Source: Candidatus Tayloriibacteriota bacterium
GTDB taxonomy: Bacteria > Patescibacteriota > Minisyncoccia > Phycocordibacterales > JAKAEA01
Assembly (NCBI GenBank): GCA_029288535.1
Contig: JARIGY010000085.1
Coordinates: 1-17,775, forward strand
Length of the DNA stretch: 17,775 bases
Reading direction: 5' to 3'
Shown one piece after another: positions 1 to 6,636 of the stretch (position 1 is its first letter; each line of letters opens with the position of its first letter). A program made the position numbers and the translations under genes. The notes under the pieces are model-generated. The model saw only the letters and a list, made by a program, of their open reading frames with translations. It ran no database searches and was not told the origin of the DNA.

Positions 1-82
1 GAGCTACAGCACTCATCTCACACCTCCGCCAAGAAGTGCCTCGAATCGTTAGAACAACAACTGAATATAAGTATGCGCCCGG

Positions 83-96
83 TACAGTTAACTGTA
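83..96. repeat. 14-bp perfect palindrome downstream of the HIT gene
   Basis: TACAGTTAACTGTA is a perfect palindrome lying seven bases past the stop of the HIT gene. No T-tract follows on the minus strand, so it does not look like a standard terminator. It could be an operator for whatever lies left of the window. The rest of 1-103 shows no gene I can support. Confidence 0.4.
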
Positions 97-103
97 AAGA
101 TGG

Positions 104-544
104 TTATGCACTTTTGAGATTTCGGGCAATCAATAGTGCGACCGCTTTAAGCTCTGCCTCCGGAGTCATTTCCCGTTCCCCTGGCCTGTATAAAAATTTT
201 CTTGGTTCGTATTCGAAAATTCCCGCATCACCAGTTTTTCTGGGAAGTATGTGGAGGTGAAAATGCGGCACGGATTGTCCGGCGAGAACGCCTTCATTCC
301 AAGCAATATTGAAACCTTCAGCGGCAAAGGTTTTTTTCAGGGAATCTTCTATTTCCGATTTAAGCTCAAAAATTGCAGAAATTTCCTGCGATGTCATATC
401 TGAAAATTTTGAAACGCAGCGGATTGGAGAAATAAGAATGTGGCCTGGAACTATCGGCATATTTGTCGGAAAAGCCCACGCCAGACTGTTCCTTATGATG
501 GTTCGATCTTTTATTTCCGGAATTTCACAGAATGCACATTTCAT
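104..544 (-). CDS. HIT family (histidine triad) nucleotide hydrolase
   Basis: A 146-residue protein of the size typical of HIT proteins, which hydrolyse or transfer nucleotidyl groups on substrates such as AMP-lysine, AMP-NH2 or dinucleoside polyphosphates. The triad His94-Phe-His96-Leu-His98-Ile-Leu is complete. His96 is the expected nucleophile. An N-terminal CAFC (Cys3, Cys6) matches the zinc-binding pair seen in many HIT proteins, and the segment NMPIVPGHILISP (residues 28-40) is the usual fold signature before it. It lies 10 bases behind the Cas4/RecB-like nuclease gene and is probably co-transcribed with it. No Shine-Dalgarno site is visible before the ATG. The subfamily and substrate cannot be read from sequence alone. 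Confidence 0.93.
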   Translation of the reverse strand: MKCAFCEIPEIKDRTIIRNSLAWAFPTNMPIVPGHILISPIRCVSKFSDMTSQEISAIFELKSEIEDSLKKTFAAEGFNIAWNEGVLAGQSVPHFHLHILPRKTGDAGIFEYEPRKFLYRPGEREMTPEAELKAVALLIARNLKSA

Positions 545-554
545 ATAAATTACA

Positions 555-1388
555 TTAAAACAAACTCTGCTTCGAGGCTTCGATATCCGGATCTTCTTCC
601 TTCTTTTTTACCGGTTTGGGAGCGGCTTTTTCCTGAAGCACTTCGCGGTATTTGTTCATGTACGCGCAGTATTCGCAGGTTTTGCCGGACGCCGGCAATT
701 TCGAACCATCCAGGCATTCTTTGATCTGAAGCAGTATCGGCTCTATCCATGCATCGTCGCCGCCTTCAAGCGGCACGAGCGTAATGTCGAATTCAAGCTT
801 TGCATCGAAAGCCTTCTTGTCGGCCAAACCGTTTACATACACGAAATATCCTATCTTTGAAACCTTGAAGCCGATCTGCCGGAGAAGCCATTGGTAGATT
901 TCCACCTGCCGCTTGTATTGCCCGTGCCAGTCGCTGTCGTCGAGCGTGATGATCTTGCCTTCTTTTGAAGTTGCCTTGTAGTCGACAACCATGAGCTCGC
1001 CTTTTGGCGTCACCCACACATCATCTATCGCTCCGGTTATCAAAAAACCCGTAGCCTTATGCGGATACTGGATGCCGGTAAAATTATGCCGCCACAGATC
1101 CATGTCCTTATGCTGAAACGGCACGGCGTCTATGCCGTACTCTTTCATCAGCGGATGGGCCGAACCCTTGGAGCGATGGATATCGAACTCTTTCTTGAGA
1201 AGCTCGTCGACAGCGATGTTGAGGGTAAACGACGGGGTTTTCGGCCGAGTCACTCCCATCACGTTATCGAGATAGAAACACCTCGGACACTGCTGAAAAA
1301 GCTCTATTTTTGAACGGGAGAGCTTCCAGTTTTTACCGCCGTAATTCCAGTCGGCAGAGCGTCTTTTGGCGTTGAAGTATTGTGCCAT
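555..1388 (-). CDS. PD-(D/E)XK nuclease, Cas4/RecB-like, probable Fe-S cluster
   Basis: A 277-residue single-domain nuclease of the RecB/Cas4 (PDDEXK_1) type. Visible motifs are GAIDDV (Asp122/123), then VVDYKAT (Asp136, Lys138) and a downstream QVEIY (Gln161, Tyr165) matching the QxxxY motif IV. Cys34 and Cys37 near the N-terminus and Cys225, Cys238 and Cys241 near the C-terminus give the layout of the Cas4/AddB iron-sulphur clasp. The last 30 residues are a charged Lys/Glu-rich tail without predicted fold. No cas genes or CRISPR repeats are present here, so a general DNA end-processing role is more likely than spacer acquisition. It starts just after a strong extended -10 and heads a two-gene unit with the HIT gene. 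Confidence 0.85.
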   Translation of the reverse strand: MAQYFNAKRRSADWNYGGKNWKLSRSKIELFQQCPRCFYLDNVMGVTRPKTPSFTLNIAVDELLKKEFDIHRSKGSAHPLMKEYGIDAVPFQHKDMDLWRHNFTGIQYPHKATGFLITGAIDDVWVTPKGELMVVDYKATSKEGKIITLDDSDWHGQYKRQVEIYQWLLRQIGFKVSKIGYFVYVNGLADKKAFDAKLEFDITLVPLEGGDDAWIEPILLQIKECLDGSKLPASGKTCEYCAYMNKYREVLQEKAAPKPVKKKEEDPDIEASKQSLF

Positions 1389-1394
1389 CCGAGG

Positions 1395-1422
1395 ATTATA
1401 CCACGCGATTATTCGCTGTCTT
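1395..1422 (-). promoter_or_regulatory. Extended -10 promoter, leaderless, for the nuclease gene
   Basis: On the minus strand TGG-TATAAT (1395-1403) matches the extended -10 consensus perfectly. It is preceded 16 bases upstream by AAGACA (1417-1422, 4/6 to the -35 consensus). Only six bases separate the -10 from the ATG at 1388, so transcription should start at or within a base or two of the start codon. No ribosome binding site is present. The promoter sits inside the 3' end of the MgtC gene. Confidence 0.75.
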
Positions 1423-1891
1423 CCAAATGCGGCGGAAAGCGGGCGATGAACTTCTTAATGATCGCATGCTCGATGCGCCACATGATCGTGAAAACGAACA
1501 AGGCCAGAAAGGTAGTGAAGAAAGCGAGTACGTAGAAATTGAAGCCGACAGCGATGCCGATGATAGCCGAGACCCAGATGCCTGCCGCGGTAGTCACTCC
1601 GCTTAGCCGCGAACCTTGGAAAATAATGAGTCCTGCGCCGAGGAAACCGATACCGGTAAGGATAGAGGCTATCATCGGAGCCGGGTCATAGCTGCCTGGA
1701 AAAAAGCCGATCGCCCGGATGGAGATCATGGTCATGAGGCAGGCTCCCATTGCGACGAGACCATAGGTTCGAGGTCCTGCAGTGCGGCCGACAAGCAGCC
1801 GCTCGATGCCGAGGACCATGCCGAACAGAAGAGCGAGGATGATTTGTACAAACGGAATAAATTCAGGGCTTATAACGTTTGAAAGGTGCAT
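1409..1891 (-). CDS. MgtC/SapB family membrane protein
   Basis: A 160-residue hydrophobic protein with about five membrane segments. It carries MgtC hallmarks: LALLFGMVLGIERLLVGRTAGPRTYGLVAMG near the N-terminus, a central GIGFLGAGLIIFQ (around residue 80) and the GVTTAAGIWVSAIIGIAVG segment. The length corresponds to the membrane domain only; the C-terminal cytoplasmic ACT-like domain of Salmonella MgtC is absent. Family members modulate F-type ATP synthase and phosphate or Mg2+ homeostasis in some bacteria, but many homologues are uncharacterised. Its ATG overlaps the stop of the DUF7282-like gene by one base (TAATG), so the two are translationally coupled. Confidence 0.9.
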   Translation of the reverse strand: MHLSNVISPEFIPFVQIILALLFGMVLGIERLLVGRTAGPRTYGLVAMGACLMTMISIRAIGFFPGSYDPAPMIASILTGIGFLGAGLIIFQGSRLSGVTTAAGIWVSAIIGIAVGFNFYVLAFFTTFLALFVFTIMWRIEHAIIKKFIARFPPHLEDSE

Positions 1892-2427
1892 TATGGCTGT
1901 TGATCAGTTGCGATTGTAGCCGAGAACTTGGTCATGATGACTGCACCGCTTGCGTCTTTGATGGGAAGATCTTTTGACGGTTCGAACAAATGCGGATTGC
2001 CGTCGTCGTTGCTGATTGCTGCAAAATAGCTTTTGCCGACTACCATTGGCCGGAGCAATTCTACGATGCCGCTATTCTTGCCTTTGTCGAAAAGCCGCGC
2101 GCCGAGGATATTGCCCGGCACGCCGTTATTGTCGTCGCGAATCAACACCCAGCCCGGTGCCTTGAGGGAAACCTGCGCAACCGTAACCAATCGTCCTGGG
2201 TTCTGGTCGTCTATCTTGATGGCTGGCCCGTTGCCGACAATGCCGGAGCTGCCTTCTTCGGTGAGGGTTGATGACGCAATGCTGTTGTTATCTACCATCG
2301 CCGCACCCGTATCTTCTTTGACAGAAGAAGCTGCTCCGCGGTTGTTCCAAAGCCAAATGCCGCCGAGCGCCACAACAATACCTACAATAACCGCAATACC
2401 CATTCGAATGTTCTGATTTTTAGTCAT
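1891..2427 (-). CDS. Membrane-anchored protein with DUF7282-like extracytoplasmic domain
   Basis: About 178 residues from the chosen ATG at 2427 (MTKNQNIRM). Residues ~8-25 form one membrane segment or signal anchor, followed by a low-complexity Ser/Gly/Asn linker. A beta-rich domain follows, with VTVAQVSLKAPGWVLIRDDN, NNGVPGNILG and a VVGKSYFAAISNDDG segment. This pattern resembles the DUF7282 domain known from surface proteins of archaea and bacteria; the function is unknown. A longer reading from 2481 is possible, but it would translate through a TATACT -10 element and has no better start signal, so I prefer 2427. It is coupled to the MgtC-like gene. Domain assignment is from pattern recognition only. 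Confidence 0.72.
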   Translation of the reverse strand: MTKNQNIRMGIAVIVGIVVALGGIWLWNNRGAASSVKEDTGAAMVDNNSIASSTLTEEGSSGIVGNGPAIKIDDQNPGRLVTVAQVSLKAPGWVLIRDDNNGVPGNILGARLFDKGKNSGIVELLRPMVVGKSYFAAISNDDGNPHLFEPSKDLPIKDASGAVIMTKFSATIATDQQP

Positions 2428-2454
2428 AATATTGTCTATATTTCTAATTTCCCC

Positions 2455-2469
2455 AGTATACACTGGAAG
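2455..2469 (-). promoter_or_regulatory. Probable promoter with dyad over the -10
   Basis: Minus-strand TATACT (2455-2460) lies about 27 bases before the preferred start at 2427. The -10 is embedded in CCAGTGTATACTGG, an inverted repeat with arms CCAGT/ACTGG, which could be an operator. A second weaker -10-like hexamer, TATAGA (2435-2440), lies seven bases before the ATG and would fit the leaderless arrangement seen at other genes here, so the actual start site is ambiguous. Confidence 0.45.
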
Positions 2470-2487
2470 CGCGGAGTGCAAAAGGGG

Positions 2488-3354
2488 CTATGCATTCTTG
2501 GCTGCAGTTTCTGCCAAGCGGTCGAAAAGCTCGATCTCCTCGAAAACCGCATCGCGGTTGGCTTCGCTCAGGCCGATCGCCTGCAGGATGCCCGGATCCT
2601 CCTTCAGGGTACTGCACAAAATAATGTTTTTTTCGAGCAGCTGCTTTTTATCGTGGTCGCTCAGAGACATGAGACTCGTCAACGGATGAAGTCCGGACTT
2701 CGCAATCATATCCTTAAGCCCATTGTCGGGCGGGTAATTCCAGCCGACGATTTTCAGGTTGTTGCACTCGGCGTATTTTATCGCGCTCAGGGAGAATTTG
2801 GTGTTGGTAATGAGCCAGCCCTCGCTTATTTTCTGCCGGATGCCGCCGAACTCGAATACCGTTTCGGCCAGATCCTCAAACCGGGCTTTGACATAGAGCA
2901 CCACTTTCAGGTCGGATTTCAGGCCGAGCTCATTGTGGAATTTTACTTCGCTCATGATAAGTTTGCCCCGCTTCCAGGCCACGACATCGACTTCGTGCTC
3001 GACGCATTTGCCAAGCACATTCTGGTCGGTCAGGGTTTCGTACCCCATCGTTTTGAAAATTTCCGCCACAAAACGCTCGAACGGGAAGCCCGAAGGCCCC
3101 AGGCTCATAACCGCGCGCCGCAGGGAATATTGCACTGCCGTCGGTCGCTCCAGTCGATGCAGCAATGAAAAGGATCTTTGGTAGATCTCGTGCGTGCTCA
3201 TGCCGTCTTCTATGTCCTGCGCGATGTTTGCCGCCACCTTCTGCACTAGCGAAGGCGATGCATTTGAACGGCGGAGCGAATGCTCGAGCTTGGCAATGTC
3301 GAATGCCTCCAGCTCGCCGCTCGCCTTTTTGATCATGATAGTTTGCTGTGGCAT
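2488..3354 (-). CDS. ATP-cone domain fused to an Mrr-like PD-(D/E)XK nuclease domain
   Basis: A 288-residue protein. Residues ~4-85 match the ATP-cone (IMIKKASGELEAFDIAKLEHSL, then a HEIYQRSFSLLHR helix and a SLRRAVMSLGPSGFPFE turn), the nucleotide-sensing module of ribonucleotide reductases and NrdR. Residues ~90-205 look like a restriction-endonuclease fold: FERFVAEIFKTMGY, EHEVDVVAW (Asp123) and LIMSEVKFHN (Glu136, Lys138). The C-terminal ~60 residues are helical and resemble a helix-hairpin-helix tail (ILQAIGLSEANRDAVFEEI). This suggests a nuclease gated by ATP/dATP, which is inference; similar fusions occur in database sequences but I know of no biochemical study. It has its own leaderless promoter. 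Confidence 0.78.
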   Translation of the reverse strand: MPQQTIMIKKASGELEAFDIAKLEHSLRRSNASPSLVQKVAANIAQDIEDGMSTHEIYQRSFSLLHRLERPTAVQYSLRRAVMSLGPSGFPFERFVAEIFKTMGYETLTDQNVLGKCVEHEVDVVAWKRGKLIMSEVKFHNELGLKSDLKVVLYVKARFEDLAETVFEFGGIRQKISEGWLITNTKFSLSAIKYAECNNLKIVGWNYPPDNGLKDMIAKSGLHPLTSLMSLSDHDKKQLLEKNIILCSTLKEDPGILQAIGLSEANRDAVFEEIELFDRLAETAAKNA

Positions 3355-3358
3355 ATGT

Positions 3359-4426
3359 TCAGTATAACTTTTCTATGATTCCGCCGCCAACGCATTCCTC
3401 GCCTTTGTAAAGCACGAGAGATTGCCCAACGGAAACGCCGTCCTGCGGCACGTCGAAAACAACCGTCGCATTTTCAATGGCGCAGGCCTGCTTCTGCTGG
3501 CGATATCTGATCCGGGCGGAAATGCTGCCGGAGCAAGGCTTGCCCGAAATCCAATTGATATTTCCGAGCGTAACTTTCGTGATCGTCTGGATCGGATCCT
3601 GTTCGGCGTTTTTATTCGACACCGTCAGGATATTCTTAGCAGTATCCTTGGCGATAATATAGTACGCTTTATCAGCCGGAGTTTTTTCGGTGATGGTAAA
3701 ACCATGTCGCTGGCCGATCGTATAGAAAAGCGCGCCATCGTGCGTGCCGATTATTTCTCCGGCTTCGTTTACGACATTGCCGGGCTCCGACTGCATGTAG
3801 TGCGAAAGAAATTCCTTCATGTCTACTTTGCCGATAAAACAGATGCCCTGGCTGTCTTTCTTTTCTGCAGTCGGCAGTTTGAATTTTTGAGCAAGCTTCC
3901 TGACTTCGCTTTTTTGCAGATGACCGACAGGAAACAATGTGTGCTCGAGCTGCTCTTGGGTCAACGTCCACAAAAAGTAACTTTGGTCTTTATTTTTGTC
4001 GGCACCTTCAAACATCCCAGCTCCACTAATCTGCGCATAATGCCCAGTCGCCACATAATCCGCGCCCATTTCCAAGGCTTTTTTGAGAAACGCGCCGAAC
4101 TTCACTTCCTTATTGCACATGACATCCGGGTTTGGCGTCCTGCCCATTTTATATTCATCGAGCATATAATCGACCACGCCCGTTTTGTACTCCTGCTCGA
4201 GATCGAGCGTGATAAAAGGCATGTCGAGAACGGCAGCGGCCCGCATCGCGTCGCGGCGCTCCTCTTTCCATTCGCATGGAAGCCAGTCCGGATGCCAGAC
4301 TTTTATGAAGACTCCGGTCACATCGCAGCCTGCTTTTTGAAGCAGCGCAGCGGAGACCGAGCTGTCGACTCCGCCCGACATGCCGACAAAAACTTTGCGG
4401 CCGCGTTCAGCAAAAGCTTTTTTCAT
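3359..4426 (-). CDS. mnmA: tRNA-specific 2-thiouridylase MnmA
   Basis: A 355-residue enzyme that thiolates U34 of tRNA Lys, Glu and Gln using ATP and a persulfide sulphur. The PP-loop SGGVDSS is at residues 17-23. The catalytic pair is Cys104 (in NPDVMCNKEVKFG) and Cys196 (in DSQGICFIG). TGHYAQ and the GQRHG segment of the C-terminal half are intact. Length matches the family (about 350-370). The ATG overlaps the stop of mltG by four bases (ATGA), giving translational coupling. The final codons and stop (TTA TAC TGA) also provide the -10 of the next gene. MnmA normally needs an IscS-type persulfide donor; none is encoded in this window. Confidence 0.97.
   Translation of the reverse strand: MKKAFAERGRKVFVGMSGGVDSSVSAALLQKAGCDVTGVFIKVWHPDWLPCEWKEERRDAMRAAAVLDMPFITLDLEQEYKTGVVDYMLDEYKMGRTPNPDVMCNKEVKFGAFLKKALEMGADYVATGHYAQISGAGMFEGADKNKDQSYFLWTLTQEQLEHTLFPVGHLQKSEVRKLAQKFKLPTAEKKDSQGICFIGKVDMKEFLSHYMQSEPGNVVNEAGEIIGTHDGALFYTIGQRHGFTITEKTPADKAYYIIAKDTAKNILTVSNKNAEQDPIQTITKVTLGNINWISGKPCSGSISARIRYRQQKQACAIENATVVFDVPQDGVSVGQSLVLYKGEECVGGGIIEKLY
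3361..3366 (-). promoter_or_regulatory. -10 element inside the mnmA stop codon region
   Basis: Minus-strand TATACT is made from the last mnmA codons and its TGA stop. It lies six bases before the ATG of the ATP-cone/nuclease gene at 3354, predicting a leaderless transcript. A TTGGCG (4/6) lies 18 bases upstream as a possible -35. The TGn extension is only half present (GT before the hexamer). Confidence 0.6.
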
Positions 4427-5394
4427 TGCAGATACTTGTTAACATTGGCGGCATGCTCTTCGAGCGTTTTGGCGTAATGCATGTTGCCGTTCTTATCGGT
4501 CAGGAAATACAGGTAATCCGTTTTAATGGGAGTAACCGCCGCCATGATGCTGTCGATCCCCGGATTTGAAATGGGAGTCGGCGGCAGGCCGGCATGGATA
4601 TAGGTGTTGTAAGGCGAATCTATTTTGAGGTCGTCCTTGGTAAGCTGCGAGGTCGTCTTGCCGTTTATATAGCGGAACGCAGAGTCAACCTGAAGCGGAA
4701 TACCCAGGCGGATGCGCTCCCAGAGAATCCCGGCTACGACTTGCCGAGTATGCATCTGGCGGGCTTCGCCTTCGAGAATGGAAGCCATGGTGAGCACCTG
4801 GTCGAGCGGCTTGCCGAACTGCTTAAGGGCATTCTGCACATTCGCATCCCCGATCTTTTTGGCAAAATTCGCCGTCATAGTCTCCAGCACCTTTTCGGGC
4901 ATGACATGCGTGCCGAATTTGTATGTATCCGGAAAAAGATACCCTTCCTTTCCTTTGGCCAAAAGCACGAATTTCGAACTATCGAAATCGGGATAATTCT
5001 TCAAAAGAATATCTGAAATATCGAAAATAGTGTCTCCTTCCGGTATCGTCGTCTTGAGCTGCCCAACCTCGAAATCTCCGGCCGTCAGCCGCTTTGCGAC
5101 CTGGAAGACATTTTCCGGCTTGCTGAAATAATATTCCCCGGCGACGATCCGCCGCTCATGCCTGAGAAAAATGATGAAGTTCACCAGCCAGAACGGCGAA
5201 CGGATCACATGCTTTGCCTGAAGCTCCTGGGAAATTTCCGTCAGGCTTTTCCCGTTGGCAACCGAGATGCCTTCATTGGCTGGAAACCCGCCCGGCGCCC
5301 TGAATTGGAACAGATAGAAGTACAGCAAAACCGCGCAGGCGATGCACGCCGCCAAAGCGGCTCGCTTCTGATTTTTGGAAAAGGAATATGCCAT
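4423..5394 (-). CDS. mltG: Endolytic murein transglycosylase MltG (YceG-like)
   Basis: A 323-residue membrane-anchored lytic transglycosylase that cleaves nascent peptidoglycan strands and sets glycan chain length. One membrane segment at residues ~11-30 is followed by a LysM-like region (SLTEISQELQAKHVI). The catalytic YceG domain contains GYLFPDTYKF (151-160), ASILEGEA with the expected catalytic Glu208, and SPYNTYIHAGLPPTPISNPG (260-279). All landmarks are in the usual order and length is close to the family norm. It lies five bases behind the DUF8128-like gene and overlaps mnmA, so all three probably share one transcript. It indicates that the cell builds a peptidoglycan wall. Confidence 0.97.
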   Translation of the reverse strand: MAYSFSKNQKRAALAACIACAVLLYFYLFQFRAPGGFPANEGISVANGKSLTEISQELQAKHVIRSPFWLVNFIIFLRHERRIVAGEYYFSKPENVFQVAKRLTAGDFEVGQLKTTIPEGDTIFDISDILLKNYPDFDSSKFVLLAKGKEGYLFPDTYKFGTHVMPEKVLETMTANFAKKIGDANVQNALKQFGKPLDQVLTMASILEGEARQMHTRQVVAGILWERIRLGIPLQVDSAFRYINGKTTSQLTKDDLKIDSPYNTYIHAGLPPTPISNPGIDSIMAAVTPIKTDYLYFLTDKNGNMHYAKTLEEHAANVNKYLQ

Positions 5395-5399
5395 GGAAA

Positions 5400-6608
5400 C
5401 TATGTAGGTAGGTTAGTGGGAGCCTGGGCGCGCTTGGACTCGATGCGAGGCAATCCCGGAGTAAGAGCGACAAGGCCAGGAAAATGATAGAGCGTAGCCA
5501 GCTCTTCGTTCGTCATGACCATCGATTTGAATTTGTAGGGATAGAAGAAAAACATCCGGCGCTTATACGAGTCGAGCATGCGGCGCTTCATGCGGTCCAG
5601 GCGGATGTTGTTGTAATCTTCCCATGGGTAATCGAAGTCTGTTGTCCGCTCGGCCTTGAGGGTATTGAGATTGCTGGAACTGAACGACCGCATCAGTCCG
5701 CGAATGCCGGTAACAGTTGTCTGATTCCTGCTGCCTTTATCGGGCACGGCGTATATCACCCGGATGCCGGCATCGTACGGGAACTTGCCTAGGCTCCGTT
5801 CAATGGCGGAAATCTGTTCCATTTCACCCTGGGATGGTCGCTGGCGGCCCTCTTCCTTTATCTTATCCTGGATCTTTTTTATTTCGGCTTTTGCAGCCTT
5901 AGACCAATCTTCCTTAGGCGAAAAGAAACCGGCATGCTTTTCGGACTTGTGCCCGCGCACGACATACTGCAGCCAGATCTGCTCGCCTTTTTTGATCGAG
6001 CCCATGAACTCTATCAGGCTCGTGATCGGGTCATTCTTGAATTCCTCTTTGGGGTCTTTGTCGAGGCCGTAATCGAGATATGTCTTTATCGGATACGCTT
6101 CGGGTTTTATATATTCAAAATGAGCGCCCCACATGTCGCTTTCGCCCGGTCTGTAAAAAAAGTTCTTGGTGTAATCCACCGCTTCGGTCACCTCGATGTT
6201 CGGGTACTGGCTGTAAAGCTGGGACTCGACGATTTCGCGGATATTCTTGCGGACCCACATATAAAAGTGCACCTGTCCGTCTATCGAGACGATTTCAAGC
6301 GACGACCAGGCCCGGACTTTTCCGTCCCAGTACCTGTCAATGAATGTTCCCTCGCCGCCCAACTGGTGAAGCGAAAGAAGCGCGACTTCCATCGCGACAG
6401 GCGATTTGGAAATTTCCCTCGGGATCTTGATCTCGATCACGACCATTTCGGTCTTCAGGAAAAAAAGATAGCGGACATAGCGCACCCACAATTCCCAGAA
6501 GACGATGCCGGTGATGAACGGAAGCCAGATGGGATAGAACTCAAAAAATATCGCGAGTGTGCGGTAGGTCGTTTCACCGTAGAGCTTTACGATAAAATCG
6601 TGGAGCAT
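5400..6608 (-). CDS. DUF8128-like membrane protein (N-terminal half of CPR TraG/HerA-type proteins)
   Basis: A 402-residue protein with a hydrophobic N-terminus (~residues 19-60, one or two membrane segments). A mixed alpha/beta region follows with VALLSLHQLGGEGT, SLEIVSIDGQVHFYMWV and the segment ESQLYSQYPNIEVTEAVDY. It ends with MTNEELATLYHFPG, a proline-rich LTPGLPRIESKRA and APTNLP. In Patescibacteria these motifs recur upstream of HerA/VirD4-type ATPases. Here no Walker A or B motif is present and the reading frame stops after the APTNLP linker, so the ATPase part is missing or encoded elsewhere. It precedes mltG and mnmA at five-base spacing. A role in a secretion or envelope machine is plausible but not shown by the sequence. 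Confidence 0.7.
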   Translation of the reverse strand: MLHDFIVKLYGETTYRTLAIFFEFYPIWLPFITGIVFWELWVRYVRYLFFLKTEMVVIEIKIPREISKSPVAMEVALLSLHQLGGEGTFIDRYWDGKVRAWSSLEIVSIDGQVHFYMWVRKNIREIVESQLYSQYPNIEVTEAVDYTKNFFYRPGESDMWGAHFEYIKPEAYPIKTYLDYGLDKDPKEEFKNDPITSLIEFMGSIKKGEQIWLQYVVRGHKSEKHAGFFSPKEDWSKAAKAEIKKIQDKIKEEGRQRPSQGEMEQISAIERSLGKFPYDAGIRVIYAVPDKGSRNQTTVTGIRGLMRSFSSSNLNTLKAERTTDFDYPWEDYNNIRLDRMKRRMLDSYKRRMFFFYPYKFKSMVMTNEELATLYHFPGLVALTPGLPRIESKRAQAPTNLPT

Positions 6609-6616
6609 ATACAGTC

Positions 6617-6625
6617 AGTATAGCA
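6617..6625 (-). promoter_or_regulatory. Extended -10 promoter for the DUF8128-mltG-mnmA operon
   Basis: Minus-strand TGC-TATACT with eight bases to the ATG at 6608. The expected start site is one or two bases before the ATG. No clear -35 and no Shine-Dalgarno site, as expected for an extended -10, nearly leaderless promoter. Confidence 0.7.
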
Positions 6626-6636
6626 AATATAAGTGG

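Noticed and set aside
555..1388. Cas4 and hence a CRISPR locus
   Set aside because: No repeat-spacer array and no other cas gene is present; Cas4-like nucleases without CRISPR are common.
2428..2481. Longer N-terminus for the DUF7282-like protein
   Set aside because: It would include the TATACT promoter element and add no signal-peptide feature; the ATG at 2427 precedes the membrane anchor directly.
3422..4477. Plus-strand open frame of 351 codons opposite mnmA
   Set aside because: It is antisense to a full-length MnmA with all motifs and has no recognisable domain.
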